Below are positions 43,163-53,026 of a DNA stretch of 64,000 nucleotides, in pieces; positions within the stretch are counted from its first letter, which is position 1; each line of letters opens with the position of its first letter. Source of the stretch: Rubrimonas sp036788415 (GTDB lineage: Bacteria; Pseudomonadota; Alphaproteobacteria; Rhodobacterales; Rhodobacteraceae); the NCBI RefSeq assembly GCF_036788415.1, contig NZ_DAIQNN010000009.1, positions 1 to 64,000 of the forward strand, written 5' to 3'. The notes under the pieces were generated by a model that saw nothing but the letters and a program-made list of their open reading frames with translations, was not told the DNA's origin and made no database searches. Both the position numbers and the translations under genes were made by a program.

Positions 43163-44206
43163 TCAGATCGCGCCGATGGCCGCGCGCAGGGCGACCAGAC
43201 GCGCCTCGGCGTCGGCGGCCGCCGCGCCCAGCCGGGCCTTGCGGCGGGCGGCGATCCAGTCGAGCCACGCCGCCATCCCCTCGCCGGTGCGGGCGGACAG
43301 GCGGATCACCTGCGCGTCGGGGTTCACGCGGGCGACGTTTCTCTCCATCGCGTCGAGATCGACGTCGCAATGCGGCGCGAGGTCGGTCTTGTTGACGATC
43401 ACGAGCGCCGAGGCCGCGAACATGTCGGGATATTTCAGCGGCTTGTCCTCGCCCTCGGTCACCGAGAAGATCGCCACCTTGCAGTCCTCGCCGAGGTCGA
43501 AGGCGGCGGGGCAGACGAGATTGCCGACATTCTCGATGAAAAGGGCGGCGTAGGGGGCGGGGTCGAGCCGGTCGATGGCGTGGCCGACCATGTGGGCGTC
43601 GAGATGGCAGCCCTTGCCGGTGTTGATCTGGACGGCCTTGGCGCCGGTCGCGCGGATGCGGTCGGCGTCGTTGGCGGTCTGCTGGTCGCCCTCGATCACG
43701 GCGACGGGCAGACGGTCGCCGAGCATCTCGATGGTGCGGCACAGGAGCGTGGTTTTCCCCGAGCCCGGCGAGGACACCAAGTTGAGCGCCAGCACGCCGA
43801 GGCCCGCGAGCCGCGCCCGGTTGGCCTGCGCATAGGCGTTGTTCTTGGCGAGGATGTCGGTCTCGACCGCGATCATCCGCGCCTGGCTCATGCCGGGGAC
43901 GGAGGCGCCTGCGGGGCCAGTCCCGTAATGCAGGTCGCCATGGTCGTGGTCATGGGCGGCGGCGTGGTCGTGCGCGGTGTCCGGGGCGTGCGCATGCGCG
44001 TGGCTGTGCGTGACGACAGTTCCGTCCGGCGCAACGTGGGAATGGCTATGCGCATGCTCATGGGCGTGGTCGTGCGCGTGGGCGTCGTGCGGATGGGCGT
44101 GGCTGTGGGCGTAGGGCTCGCCGTCGGGGCCGACATGGGTGCGCCGATGCGCGCGGCCGCCCTCGATGGTCGCCCCGTTCTCGCCGCAGCCGCACACCGT
44201 GCACAT
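43163..44206 (-). CDS. hypB: hydrogenase nickel incorporation GTPase HypB
   Basis: A 347-residue GTPase that delivers nickel to NiFe hydrogenase. An N-terminal CTVCGCG motif is followed by a His-rich stretch (residues about 33-90, dominated by HAH/HDH repeats) that stores nickel. The GTPase domain has Walker A SSPGSGKTT, DxxT-type loops and NKTD. Its usual partner HypA is not adjacent: upstream lies the divergent folE, 240 bases away. That gap shows no further gene or clear promoter to me. Confidence 0.96.
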   Translation of the reverse strand: MCTVCGCGENGATIEGGRAHRRTHVGPDGEPYAHSHAHPHDAHAHDHAHEHAHSHSHVAPDGTVVTHSHAHAHAPDTAHDHAAAHDHDHGDLHYGTGPAGASVPGMSQARMIAVETDILAKNNAYAQANRARLAGLGVLALNLVSSPGSGKTTLLCRTIEMLGDRLPVAVIEGDQQTANDADRIRATGAKAVQINTGKGCHLDAHMVGHAIDRLDPAPYAALFIENVGNLVCPAAFDLGEDCKVAIFSVTEGEDKPLKYPDMFAASALVIVNKTDLAPHCDVDLDAMERNVARVNPDAQVIRLSARTGEGMAAWLDWIAARRKARLGAAAADAEARLVALRAAIGAI

Positions 44207-44446
44207 CCGTCAGGTCTCCCCGCGCAATCGCATCCGCCGCATCCGCGCGGAAGCAGCCTTGCGCAGTCGAATTTCGTCGGTCAATCGCAACTGTCGTCGC
44301 AGCGGGGCCGACATCAAGAAGAGCTTGCGGCCTCGGGCCCCCGCCGAATTTTCCGCGACGACGCCTCGCCGCAACCCGATCGCGGCTTAGAACCTCGTCA
44401 GCGCCCGCGCCTCTTGCGCCGGCCCGCGACGAGGAGAGCCCGCGAC

Positions 44447-45073
44447 ATGAACATCCACGCGCATCCGATGAGCGCCGAGCGCGCCCTCGACCGCCCGAGC
44501 CGCGACGAGGCCGAAGCCGCCGTGCGCACGCTGCTGCGCTGGGCCGGCGACGACCCCGAGCGCGAGGGCCTGCGCGACACGCCGGGCCGCGTCGCCCGCG
44601 CCTATGGCGAGTGGTTCCGCGGCTACGCCGAAGACCCCCACGCCGACCTGCAGCGCGTCTTCGAGGAAGTCGAAGGCTATGACGAGATGGTCGTCCTGCG
44701 CGACATCCGCTTCGAGAGCTATTGCGAGCACCACCTCGCGCCGATCATCGGGCGGGCCCATGTCGGCTACATGCCGACCAACCGGGTGGTGGGCATCTCC
44801 AAGCTCGCCCGCGTCGTGGACAGCTTCGCCAAGCGGTTGCAGGTGCAGGAGAAGATGACCGCCCAGATCGCCAACGCCATCCAGGACGTGCTGCAGCCGC
44901 TCGGCGTCGCAGTGGTGCTCGAGGCCGAGCATCAGTGCATGAGCACGCGCGGCGTCCACAAGCACGGGGTGTCGATGGTGACCTCCACCATGCTCGGCGT
45001 GTTCCGCGAGGACCCCGCCACAAGGCGCGAATTCCTCGCGATGATCGGCAATCCGGTCAATCGCGGGGCGTGA
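44447..45073 (+). CDS. folE: GTP cyclohydrolase I
   Basis: A 208-residue enzyme that makes 7,8-dihydroneopterin triphosphate for folate. Zinc ligands are in ESYCEHHLAPI and HQCMSTRGV, with the conserved GVSMVTSTMLGVF at the C-terminus. The ATG at 44447 follows GAGGAG. It sits between the hyp genes and a permease without apparent functional link. The last 17 bases overlap the convergent permease gene. Confidence 0.96.
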   Translation: MNIHAHPMSAERALDRPSRDEAEAAVRTLLRWAGDDPEREGLRDTPGRVARAYGEWFRGYAEDPHADLQRVFEEVEGYDEMVVLRDIRFESYCEHHLAPIIGRAHVGYMPTNRVVGISKLARVVDSFAKRLQVQEKMTAQIANAIQDVLQPLGVAVVLEAEHQCMSTRGVHKHGVSMVTSTMLGVFREDPATRREFLAMIGNPVNRGA

Positions 45074-46133
45074 GAGCGGCCTCGCCCCGCCCCGCGTCGG
45101 CGACGGCGCCGGCGCGCGACAGGCCGATGGCGATGGGGCGGGTCGCGGGGAACTGCGCGAAGACGATCATCAGGATCACCATGATCGGGATCGCGAGGAA
45201 CATCCCCACCGGTCCCCAGAGCGCCCCCCACACCACCAGCGACAGCAGGATGACGAAGCCGCTCATGTTGAGACGGTCGCCCATTACGCGCGGCAGCACG
45301 ATCTCGCCGGCGAGGAACTGCACCCCCGCCAGCATGGCGATCATCGCGAGGACGGGCGCGGCCGAGTCGACCTGCAACAGCGCGTAAATCACGGGGAACG
45401 TCACGGCGAGGATCGAGCCGATGGTGGGGATGAAATTAAGACCGAAGGCGAGGAAACCCCAGAAACCCGCTCCGCTCACGCCGAAAAGCAGACAGATCGC
45501 CCAGGTCGCGACGCCCACGCCCGCGCTGATCAGCGTCATCAGCCAGAGATAGGCGCGCACCTCCTCGGCGACGTGGCGCAAGGTGGCGCGCAGCGCCGCG
45601 CGGCGGGCGGGGTCGGGGACGAGGGCGTTGAGCTTGGCGACGTAGAAGCGCTGATCGACCAGCAGGAACATCACGTAGAGAAACACCAGAACGACGTCGC
45701 CGACCAGCGCGCGCGCCGCGTCGAAGGCGTCGCGGGCGAGCGCCTCGAGCCGCAGGCCCGACAGCAGCATTTCGAAATCCACCCGATGCTCCAGTCCGAA
45801 CCGCGCGAGCACCGCGTCGACCGTCGCCAGCAGCTTCGCCTCGACCCCGTCGAGCCCCGCGCTCAGCGCGCCGGCGTTCTCGGCGATGATGCGGGCGACG
45901 AACAGCATCAGCCCGAACAGCGTCGCGACCGCCGCGAGCGTCGCCGCCCAGCCGGGAACGCGCGGCGCCCGGGCGCGCAGCGCGTCGGCCAGAGCGTTGA
46001 TCAGGAACCAGATCAGCACCGCGACCGCGATCGGCGCCAGATAGGGCCGCCCGTAATAGAGCGCGACGGCCAGCAGCACGGCCAGCGCCAGCAGGTGAAC
46101 CAGATCGCGCAGATGAGAGGGGGCGGTTTGCAT
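45057..46133 (-). CDS. AI-2E family transporter (PerM-like permease)
   Basis: A 358-residue membrane protein with an N-terminal helix pair (residues about 11-50), a central amphipathic region, and four C-terminal helices including GFWGFLAFGLNFIPTIGSILAV, the hallmark FIPxxG segment. The family includes TqsA and sodium/proton-coupled exporters; substrate is unknown. An in-frame upstream start at 46166 is possible but 46133 gives the usual short N-terminus. The 3' end overlaps folE on the opposite strand. Confidence 0.88.
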   Translation of the reverse strand: MQTAPSHLRDLVHLLALAVLLAVALYYGRPYLAPIAVAVLIWFLINALADALRARAPRVPGWAATLAAVATLFGLMLFVARIIAENAGALSAGLDGVEAKLLATVDAVLARFGLEHRVDFEMLLSGLRLEALARDAFDAARALVGDVVLVFLYVMFLLVDQRFYVAKLNALVPDPARRAALRATLRHVAEEVRAYLWLMTLISAGVGVATWAICLLFGVSGAGFWGFLAFGLNFIPTIGSILAVTFPVIYALLQVDSAAPVLAMIAMLAGVQFLAGEIVLPRVMGDRLNMSGFVILLSLVVWGALWGPVGMFLAIPIMVILMIVFAQFPATRPIAIGLSRAGAVADAGRGEAALTPRD

Positions 46134-46201
46134 CGGGGCGGACCTGCTGCAAGGGACGACAGCCACGCCTACACCAGCCTCGCGGCGATTCGGAGACGCA
46201 G

Positions 46202-47044
46202 ATGACCACGACGACAGGGCGGCGCGCGATCCTGATCACCGGCTGCTCCTCGGGCATCGGGCTCGACGCGGCGCGGACGCTGGCCGCGCGCGGCTGGCGC
46301 GTCTTCGCGACCTGCCGCAAGCAGGAGGATTGCGACCGGTTGAGCGCCGAGGGGCTGGAGAGCTTCCGCCTCGATTACGAGGACGAGGGAAGCGCGACCG
46401 CCGCCGCCGCCGAGGCGCTGGCGCGCAACGGGGGGCGGCTCGACGCGCTGTTCAACAACGGCGCCTATGCGATCCCCGGTTTCATCGAGGATTTGCCGAC
46501 CGACGCGCTGCGGGCGATCTTCGAGGCGAATTTCTTCGGCTGGCACGCGCTGACCCGCGCGGTTCTGCCCGCGATGCGGACGCAGGGGCATGGGCGGATC
46601 GTCCAGTGCTCCTCGGTGCTGGGGTTCTCGGCGGTGCGCTGGCGCGGGGCCTATGTGGCCACGAAATTCGCGCTGGAGGGCTATTCGGACGCGCTGCGGC
46701 TGGAGCTGCGGGGCCTGCCGATCCATGTCAGCCTGATCGAGCCGGGGCCGATCGCCACCCGCTTCAACCCCAACGCGCTGGCGCAGTTCGAGCGCTGGAT
46801 CGACCCGGACGCTTCGGCGCGGCGGGGCGAACTCGCGCAGATCGCCGCGCGCTATCGCCGGGGGGAGGCCGCGCCCAACCGCTTCGAATTGCCGCCCGCC
46901 GCGGTGACCCGCAAGCTGATCCACGCGGTCGAGAGCCCAAGGCCAAAGGCGCGCTACTATGTGACGACGCCGACTTACGTCGTCGCCGCGCTGAAGCGGC
47001 TGGCGCCGCGCGCGGCGCTCGACTGGCTGATGGCGCGCAACTGA
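46202..47044 (+). CDS. short-chain dehydrogenase/reductase
   Basis: A 280-residue classical SDR with NAD(P) loop TGCSSGIG, NNGAY at about residue 83 and catalytic Tyr-x3-Lys as YVATK. The C-terminal region after the core (FELPPAAVTRKLIHAVESPRPKARYYVTTPTY) resembles the retinol dehydrogenase-like or YbbO group of SDRs. It lies 48 bases before hypF on the same strand, but a functional tie to hydrogenase maturation is not expected. Confidence 0.85.
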   Translation: MTTTTGRRAILITGCSSGIGLDAARTLAARGWRVFATCRKQEDCDRLSAEGLESFRLDYEDEGSATAAAAEALARNGGRLDALFNNGAYAIPGFIEDLPTDALRAIFEANFFGWHALTRAVLPAMRTQGHGRIVQCSSVLGFSAVRWRGAYVATKFALEGYSDALRLELRGLPIHVSLIEPGPIATRFNPNALAQFERWIDPDASARRGELAQIAARYRRGEAAPNRFELPPAAVTRKLIHAVESPRPKARYYVTTPTYVVAALKRLAPRAALDWLMARN

Positions 47045-47092
47045 GGCGCGCGCGCCTCTTGCGCAGCTGCGCCGCCGGCGCAGGATCGCCCC

Positions 47093-49375
47093 ATGACGCA
47101 GCCTGAACCCCTCCCGACCGCCGAGACGATCCGCGTGCGCGGGCAGGTGCAGGGCGTGGGTTTCCGGCCCTTCGCGTGGCGCCTCGCGGCGCGGCTCGGC
47201 GTGGCGGGCGAAGTGCGCAACGACGCCGAGGGGGTGCTGATCCATGCGCAGGGCGCGCGCCTCGACGCCTTCGCGCGGGCGCTGCGCGAGGAGGCGCCGA
47301 AACTGGCGCGGGTCGATGCGGTCGAGCGCGCCCCCTGCCCCGCCCGCCCCGGCCTGACGGGCTTTTCCATCGCCGCGAGCGCCGGCGGCGCCGCTCGGAC
47401 CCAGGCGACGCCTGACGCGGCGCTCTGCCCCGCCTGCCGCGCCGAGATCGCCGATCCCGCCGACCGCCGCTTCCGCTACGCTTTCGCCAACTGCACCGAA
47501 TGCGGCCCGCGCTTCTCGATCATGCGCGCCGTGCCCTATGACCGCGCGACGACGACCATGGCGGGCTTCGCGCTATGCCTCGCATGCCGCGCGGAATATG
47601 ACGACCCCGCCGACCGCCGCTTCCACGCCCAGCCGGTCGCCTGCCCGGTCTGCGGTCCGCGGCTGTGGCTGGAGCGGGACGGCGCCGAGGTCTCGGGCGA
47701 CGCCGTCGCGGCGGCGGCGGCGATGCTGCGCGACGGCGCGATCCTCGCGATCAAGGGCCTCGGCGGCTGGCAGCTGGCGTGCGACGCGCGCGACGAGGCC
47801 GCCGTGGCGCGGCTGCGCGCGCGCAAGCGCCGCCCCGCCAAACCCTTCGCGCTGATGGCCGCCGACGCGGCGACGGTCGCGCGCTTCGCCGCCGTCTCTG
47901 AGGCCGAGCGCGCGCTGCTGGAAAGCCCCGCCGCGCCCATCGTCCTGCTGGCGGCGCAGGGCGCGGCGCTCGCGCCCTCGGTCGCGCCGGGGCAGTGGGC
48001 GCTGGGCTGGATGCTGGCGGCGACGCCCTTGCACGCGTTGCTGCTCGACGCGGTCGGCCGGCCCTTGGTGATGACCTCGGGCAACCTGTCGGGCGAGCCG
48101 CAGGTGATCGGCGACGACGAGGCGCGGGCCAAGCTCGGCGCCTTCTGCGACGGGTTTCTGGCCCATGACCGCCCCATCGCGCGCCGGCTCGACGATCCGG
48201 TGGCGCGCGTGGCGGCGGGGGCGGTGCGGGTGCTGCGGCGCGGCCGGGGGATGGCGCCGCAGACGCTGCCTCTGCCGTCCGATCTGGCGGGCGCCCCGCC
48301 GGTCGCAGCGCTCGGCGGGCAGCTCAAGGCGGCGCTGTGCCTGACGCGGGACGGCGCCGCTTTGCTCTCGCACCACATCGGCGATCTCGACGAGCCGTCG
48401 ACCTGCGCCGAGTTCGACGCGGCGCTGGCCGATTACGCCGCGCTGTTCGACCATGCGCCGGCGGCGCTCGCCTGCGACCTCCACCCCGACCACCGCACGA
48501 CCCGCATCGCCGAAAGCTGGGCGGAGCGGGCGAACCTGCCGCTCGTCCGCGTTCAGCACCATCACGCGCACATCGCCGCCGCGATGGCCGAGGCCGGCTG
48601 GACGCGCGCCGACGGCCCGGTGCTGGGCGTCGCGTTCGACGGGCTGGGCTGGGGGCCGGACGGGACGGTCTGGGGCGGCGAATGGCTGCTGGCCGGGTAT
48701 TCCGAGTTTCGACGGCTCGCGCATCTGAAGCCGGTTCCCCTGCCCGGCGGCGACGCGGCGCAGCGCGAGCCCTGGCGCAATCTGCTCGCGCAGCTGGACG
48801 CGGCGGGCTTGGGGACGGAGGCGGAGGCGCTGGCGCCGGGCAAGCCGCTGCGGGCGCTGCGGGCGGCGGCGGCGCGCGGGGTGAACGCGCCGCGCAGCTC
48901 CTCGGCGGGGCGGCTGTTCGACGCGGTCGCCGCCGCCTGCGGGCTCGCGCCGGAGCGGCTGAGCTTCGAGGGCGAGGCGGCGATGGCGCTGGAGGCGGCG
49001 GCCCGCCGCGCGCCCGACCTCGCCCCCTATCCCTTCGGGCGCGACGGCGCGGCGCTCGACCCCGCGCCGATGTGGCGCGCGCTGCTGGCGGATCGCGCGG
49101 CGGGGGCGGCGCCCGAGGCGATGGCGGCGCGGTTTCACGCAGGGCTCGCGCAGGCGACGGCGACGCTCGCGCGCGATCTGGCGCGGGCGCATGACGCGCG
49201 GGCGATCGCGCTGTCGGGGGGCGTGTTCCAGAACGCGACGCTGCTCGAGGCGACCGTCGCGGCGCTGGCGGGCGAGGCGCTGCTGATCCCGGCGCAGGCG
49301 CCGATGAACGACGGCGGCCTGGCGCTCGGCCAGGCGGCGGTTGCGGCGGCGCGGGCGCTGGAGGGCCGGCTCTAG
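47093..49375 (+). CDS. hypF: carbamoyltransferase HypF
   Basis: A 760-residue enzyme that makes the carbamoyl precursor of the cyanide ligands and transfers it to HypE. An N-terminal acylphosphatase domain (VRGQVQGVGFRPF) is followed by two Cys4 zinc fingers (CPAC...CTEC and CLAC...CPVC), a YrdC-like domain (KGLGGWQLACDA, VMTSGNLSGEP) and a Kae1-like domain (VQHHHAHIAAAMAE). All expected motifs are intact. It is separate from hypBCDE and on the opposite strand. Confidence 0.96.
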   Translation: MTQPEPLPTAETIRVRGQVQGVGFRPFAWRLAARLGVAGEVRNDAEGVLIHAQGARLDAFARALREEAPKLARVDAVERAPCPARPGLTGFSIAASAGGAARTQATPDAALCPACRAEIADPADRRFRYAFANCTECGPRFSIMRAVPYDRATTTMAGFALCLACRAEYDDPADRRFHAQPVACPVCGPRLWLERDGAEVSGDAVAAAAAMLRDGAILAIKGLGGWQLACDARDEAAVARLRARKRRPAKPFALMAADAATVARFAAVSEAERALLESPAAPIVLLAAQGAALAPSVAPGQWALGWMLAATPLHALLLDAVGRPLVMTSGNLSGEPQVIGDDEARAKLGAFCDGFLAHDRPIARRLDDPVARVAAGAVRVLRRGRGMAPQTLPLPSDLAGAPPVAALGGQLKAALCLTRDGAALLSHHIGDLDEPSTCAEFDAALADYAALFDHAPAALACDLHPDHRTTRIAESWAERANLPLVRVQHHHAHIAAAMAEAGWTRADGPVLGVAFDGLGWGPDGTVWGGEWLLAGYSEFRRLAHLKPVPLPGGDAAQREPWRNLLAQLDAAGLGTEAEALAPGKPLRALRAAAARGVNAPRSSSAGRLFDAVAAACGLAPERLSFEGEAAMALEAAARRAPDLAPYPFGRDGAALDPAPMWRALLADRAAGAAPEAMAARFHAGLAQATATLARDLARAHDARAIALSGGVFQNATLLEATVAALAGEALLIPAQAPMNDGGLALGQAAVAAARALEGRL

Positions 49376-49956
49376 CTTCCCGGGACCACGGTCAGCCCGA
49401 GCGCCCGCCAGACCTGCATGCCGCCGCGATAGTAGAAGATCTTCTCCGCCGGGTAGCCCGCTTCGATCATCCGCCGCGCGGCGGTCGGCGACTGTCCGCA
49501 CCACGGGCCGTTGCAGAACAGCGCGACGGCGGGCACGTCCTCGCCGCATTCGAAGCCTTCGAAATCGGCGACGCAGCCGAGTTCGCCCAGCCGGTCGGCG
49601 GCCTCGGTGTAGGGGACCGAGATCGCGCCGGGGATCGTGCCCGCCTCGAATTCGGGGCGGATGCGGCCGTCGATCACCTTGGCGGCGGGGTCCTGAAGGA
49701 AGGCGATCAGCTCGAGTTCGCCGACGGTCGTCACGCCCTCGGCGGGGGTCATCGGCTGGATGCAGAATTCGGGGCATGGGCGGGAGGTCAGCGCCCATTC
49801 GCCGGTCACGGCGTTGGCGGGGTCCTGAATGCGGGAGATCTCGACGGGCCCGTCCGGCGTCTGAACCGTGGCCGACATCATCTCCTTGGTGATGCCGACC
49901 GGATCGGCGGAGGCCGCGCCCGCCGTCAGGAGAAGGATCGCGCACAGTTTCCGCAT
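49372..49956 (-). CDS. periplasmic rhodanese-domain protein
   Basis: A 194-residue protein with a signal peptide (residues 1-17, ending ASA) and one rhodanese domain. The sulfur-carrying loop reads CNGPWCGQS, with Cys at the expected position (about residue 147). A conserved N-terminal extension with CPEFCIQPM contains two further cysteines. The role is likely in periplasmic sulfur or redox chemistry; no sox genes are nearby. The stop overlaps the hypF stop region convergently. Confidence 0.87.
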   Translation of the reverse strand: MRKLCAILLLTAGAASADPVGITKEMMSATVQTPDGPVEISRIQDPANAVTGEWALTSRPCPEFCIQPMTPAEGVTTVGELELIAFLQDPAAKVIDGRIRPEFEAGTIPGAISVPYTEAADRLGELGCVADFEGFECGEDVPAVALFCNGPWCGQSPTAARRMIEAGYPAEKIFYYRGGMQVWRALGLTVVPGS

Positions 49957-50155
49957 GGTCGTCGCCTCCGTTATGGTTTTGCATGAGGCTTCAGTCTTCG
50001 GGGGAGCATGTCAACAGCGATGCGCGGCCGAGGCGCCGCAGCGGACGACGGCGAACGCGGCGGCTCCTGCGCCGCAAGATGAGCGGCGCCGCCTCTCGCA
50101 AATCCGCCCCAATCGCGGCATAGGAGCGTGGAATGTCGTCGCGGAGTTTCCGACC

Positions 50156-50905
50156 ATGCGCCTCTCGCCCCTTCTCGCAGCCCTGAGCGTCGCCGCCATG
50201 CCAGCCCTCGCCGCCGACATCGCCGTCACCGGCATCTATCTCGAGCGCATCGCGACGCCGCCCGGCTCGACCTTCAGCGTCGCGCTGCAGGACGTCTCGC
50301 GCGCCGACGCGCCCGCCGTCGCCCGCGCCCGCGCCGAGGCGACGGTGGCCGGCGGCCCGCCCTTCCGCGTCGTGCTGACCGACGATCCGCAGACCCGCGA
50401 TCCGCAAGGCCGCTACGCCCTGCGCGCCGAACTGCGCCTGCCCGACGGCGCGCTGTTCTTCACCACCGACAGCTTCGTCGAAGCCCCCGGAGAGAACGCC
50501 GAGGTCGAGATCCGCATGATCCGGACGGGCGGCGCGCCCGCCGAACCGGTCAGCCTGAAGCCGTGGGACCTGATCGGGCCGCGCTGGGCGCTGGCGCAGA
50601 TCGGCCACCTCCCCGCCCCCGCCGACAGCAAGGCGCATCTGCTGTTCGACGACGCTGGGCGCATCGCCGGGGACGCCGGCTGCAACCGCCTCGGCGCCAG
50701 CTACCTCGCGCGGCCCGACGGCGCGTTTCTCGCCGGCCCCGGCATGTCGACCATGATGGCCTGCCCCGAGCCCGCGATGTCGACCGAACGCGCCGTCTTC
50801 GACGCGCTCGACCGCGCGCGCGGATGGCGGCTCGGCGACGACCGGATGACGCTGCTCGACGGCGACGGCGCGGTGCTGCTGGTCTTCGCGCGCGCCGAGC
50901 CCTGA
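50156..50905 (+). CDS. YbaY- and META-domain exported protein
   Basis: A 249-residue protein with signal peptide (residues 1-19, ending ALA). Residues about 21-120 resemble the YbaY/type III secretion lipoprotein chaperone-like domain (IAVTGIYLERIATPPGSTFSVALQDVS). Residues about 140-248 form a META (HslJ-like) domain (WALAQIG..., AGDAGCNRLGASY, GPGMSTMMACPEPAMSTERAVF). HslJ-like proteins are linked to stress and drug tolerance. No lipobox is present. Confidence 0.85.
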   Translation: MRLSPLLAALSVAAMPALAADIAVTGIYLERIATPPGSTFSVALQDVSRADAPAVARARAEATVAGGPPFRVVLTDDPQTRDPQGRYALRAELRLPDGALFFTTDSFVEAPGENAEVEIRMIRTGGAPAEPVSLKPWDLIGPRWALAQIGHLPAPADSKAHLLFDDAGRIAGDAGCNRLGASYLARPDGAFLAGPGMSTMMACPEPAMSTERAVFDALDRARGWRLGDDRMTLLDGDGAVLLVFARAEP

Positions 50906-51022
50906 GACCGAGATATGGCGCCGCCCCGGCGCGCGGACGCCAGAGATTGATCTTGGGCGCGATTTCCGGCTTACTCGTCGCGCCGCAAGGCCAATGACGA
51001 GCAGTCAGATCAAGGAGGCCGC

Positions 51023-53026
51023 ATGGCCGCCATCTCGCGCCCCGACGATTTGTTCGCCGGCGCCCCGGACGCCTCCGCGGGCTACGACGCCGCGCAGATC
51101 GAGGTGCTGGAGGGGCTGGAGCCCGTCCGCAAGCGCCCCGGCATGTATATCGGCGGCACCGACGAACGCGCGCTGCACCATCTCGCCGCCGAAGTGCTCG
51201 ACAATGCGATGGACGAGGCGGTGGCGGGCCACGCAAGCCGCATCGACGTCGAGCTGCGCGGCGACGGCTCGCTCCTGATCCGCGACAACGGGCGCGGCGT
51301 GCCGGTCGATCCGCATCCGAAATTTCCGGGCAAGTCGGCGCTCGAAGTGATCTTCACAACCCTCCATTCCGGCGGGAAATTCTCCGGGAAGGCCTATCAG
51401 ACGTCGGGGGGCCTGCACGGCGTCGGGGCGTCGGTGGTCAACGCGCTGTCGGTTTCGCTCGAAGTGGAAGTCGCGCGCGGCAAGGTGCTGCACCGCCAGC
51501 TTTTCTCGCGCGGCCTGCCGCTCGGCCCGCTGGAGGTGGCGGGCCCCGCACCGAACCGGCGCGGCACCTCGGTCGCCTTCCTGCCCGACCCGGAGATCTT
51601 CGGCGCGTCGGCGCGCTTCCGCCCGGCGCGGCTGCACCGCATGGCGCGCTCCAAGGCCTATCTGTTCGCCGGCGTCGAAATCCGCTGGCGCTGCGACCCC
51701 GCGTTGCTGCGCGAGGGCGACGCGACGCCGCCCGAGGACGTGTTCCACTTCCCCGGCGGGCTGCGCGACCACCTCGCCGAGACGCTGGCCGGGGCGGAAT
51801 GCTGCAACGCCGAGCCCTTCGCGGGCCGCGTCGCCTTCGCCGAGAAGTTCGGCGCCGACACCGCCGGCTCGGTCGAATGGGCGGTCAGCTGGACGCCGGC
51901 GCGCGACCCGTTCCTGTCCTCCTACTGCAACACGGTCCCCACCCCCGAAGGCGGCACGCATGAGCAGGGCCTGCGCGCGGCGCTGACCAAGGGGCTGCGC
52001 GCCCATGCCGAGCTGACCGGAAACGGCAAGCGCGCCGCGAGCCTGACCGGCGAGGACGTGTTCTCCGGGGCCTGCGGGATGATCTCGGCCTTCATCCGCG
52101 AGCCCGAATTCGTCGGACAGACGAAGGATCGCCTCGCCTCCGCCGAGGCGGCGCGCTTGGTGGAAGGCGCGGTGCGCGACCATTTCGACCACTGGCTCGC
52201 CGCCGACCCCAAGCGGGCGGGCGCGATCCTCGACTTCGCGCTCGAGCGCGCCGAGGAGCGGCTGCGGCGGCGGCGCGAGAAGGAGACGCAGCGCAAGACC
52301 GCCACCCGCAAGCTGCGCCTGCCCGGCAAGCTCGCCGACTGTTCGGAGGCCACGCGCGAGGGTTCGGAGATCTTCCTCGTCGAAGGCGACAGCGCCGGCG
52401 GCTCGGCCAAGCAGGCGCGCGACCGGAAGTTTCAGGCGGTGCTGCCGCTCAGGGGCAAGATCCTCAACGTGCTCGGCGCGGCGTCGGCCAAGATGGGGCA
52501 GAATCAGGAGCTGAACGACCTGTTGCAGGCGCTGGGCGTCAGCCCGGGGGCGAAATACCGCGAGGAGGATTTGCGCTACGACCGCGTCGTCATCATGACC
52601 GACGCGGATGTGGACGGCGCGCACATCGCGGCGCTTCTGATGACCTTCTTCTTCACCCAGCTGCGTCCGCTGGTCGAGCATGGCCATCTGTTCCTCGCCC
52701 AGCCGCCCCTGTTCCGGCTGAAGCAGGGCGCCGTCTCCACCTATGCGCGCGACGAGGCGGAGCGGGCGCGGCTCGAGGCGAAAGGGCTCGGGGGCAAGGG
52801 CAAGATCGAGGTGTCGCGCTTCAAGGGCCTCGGCGAGATGATGCCGAAGCAGCTGCGCGAGACCACGATGGACCCCGCCAGCCGCCGCCTGATCCGCGTG
52901 GCGATCGACGACGAAATCCCCGGCGAGACCGGGGCGCTGGTCGAGCGGCTGATGGGCCGCAAGCCGGAACTGCGCTTCGCCTTCATTCAGGAGAATGCGC
53001 GCTACGCGGAGGACCTCGACATATGA
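51023..53026 (+). CDS. parE: DNA topoisomerase IV subunit B
   Basis: A 667-residue ATPase subunit that decatenates sister chromosomes with ParC. The GHKL ATPase has EVLDNAMDEA and GGLHGVGASVVNALS; the TOPRIM domain has EGDSAGGSAKQARDR and PLRGKILNV, and the C-terminus has MTDADVDGAHIA. The start follows AAGGAGG eight bases upstream. A pentapeptide-repeat protein elsewhere in the window (34985-37300) is noteworthy because some such proteins target type II topoisomerases, but no direct link is shown. Confidence 0.97.
   Translation: MAAISRPDDLFAGAPDASAGYDAAQIEVLEGLEPVRKRPGMYIGGTDERALHHLAAEVLDNAMDEAVAGHASRIDVELRGDGSLLIRDNGRGVPVDPHPKFPGKSALEVIFTTLHSGGKFSGKAYQTSGGLHGVGASVVNALSVSLEVEVARGKVLHRQLFSRGLPLGPLEVAGPAPNRRGTSVAFLPDPEIFGASARFRPARLHRMARSKAYLFAGVEIRWRCDPALLREGDATPPEDVFHFPGGLRDHLAETLAGAECCNAEPFAGRVAFAEKFGADTAGSVEWAVSWTPARDPFLSSYCNTVPTPEGGTHEQGLRAALTKGLRAHAELTGNGKRAASLTGEDVFSGACGMISAFIREPEFVGQTKDRLASAEAARLVEGAVRDHFDHWLAADPKRAGAILDFALERAEERLRRRREKETQRKTATRKLRLPGKLADCSEATREGSEIFLVEGDSAGGSAKQARDRKFQAVLPLRGKILNVLGAASAKMGQNQELNDLLQALGVSPGAKYREEDLRYDRVVIMTDADVDGAHIAALLMTFFFTQLRPLVEHGHLFLAQPPLFRLKQGAVSTYARDEAERARLEAKGLGGKGKIEVSRFKGLGEMMPKQLRETTMDPASRRLIRVAIDDEIPGETGALVERLMGRKPELRFAFIQENARYAEDLDI

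Noticed and set aside
44207..44446. hypA or a sigma-54 promoter in the hypB/folE gap
   Set aside because: No frame in this gap has the HypA zinc motifs, and no convincing sigma-54 promoter (TGGCAC-N5-TTGCA type) is visible.
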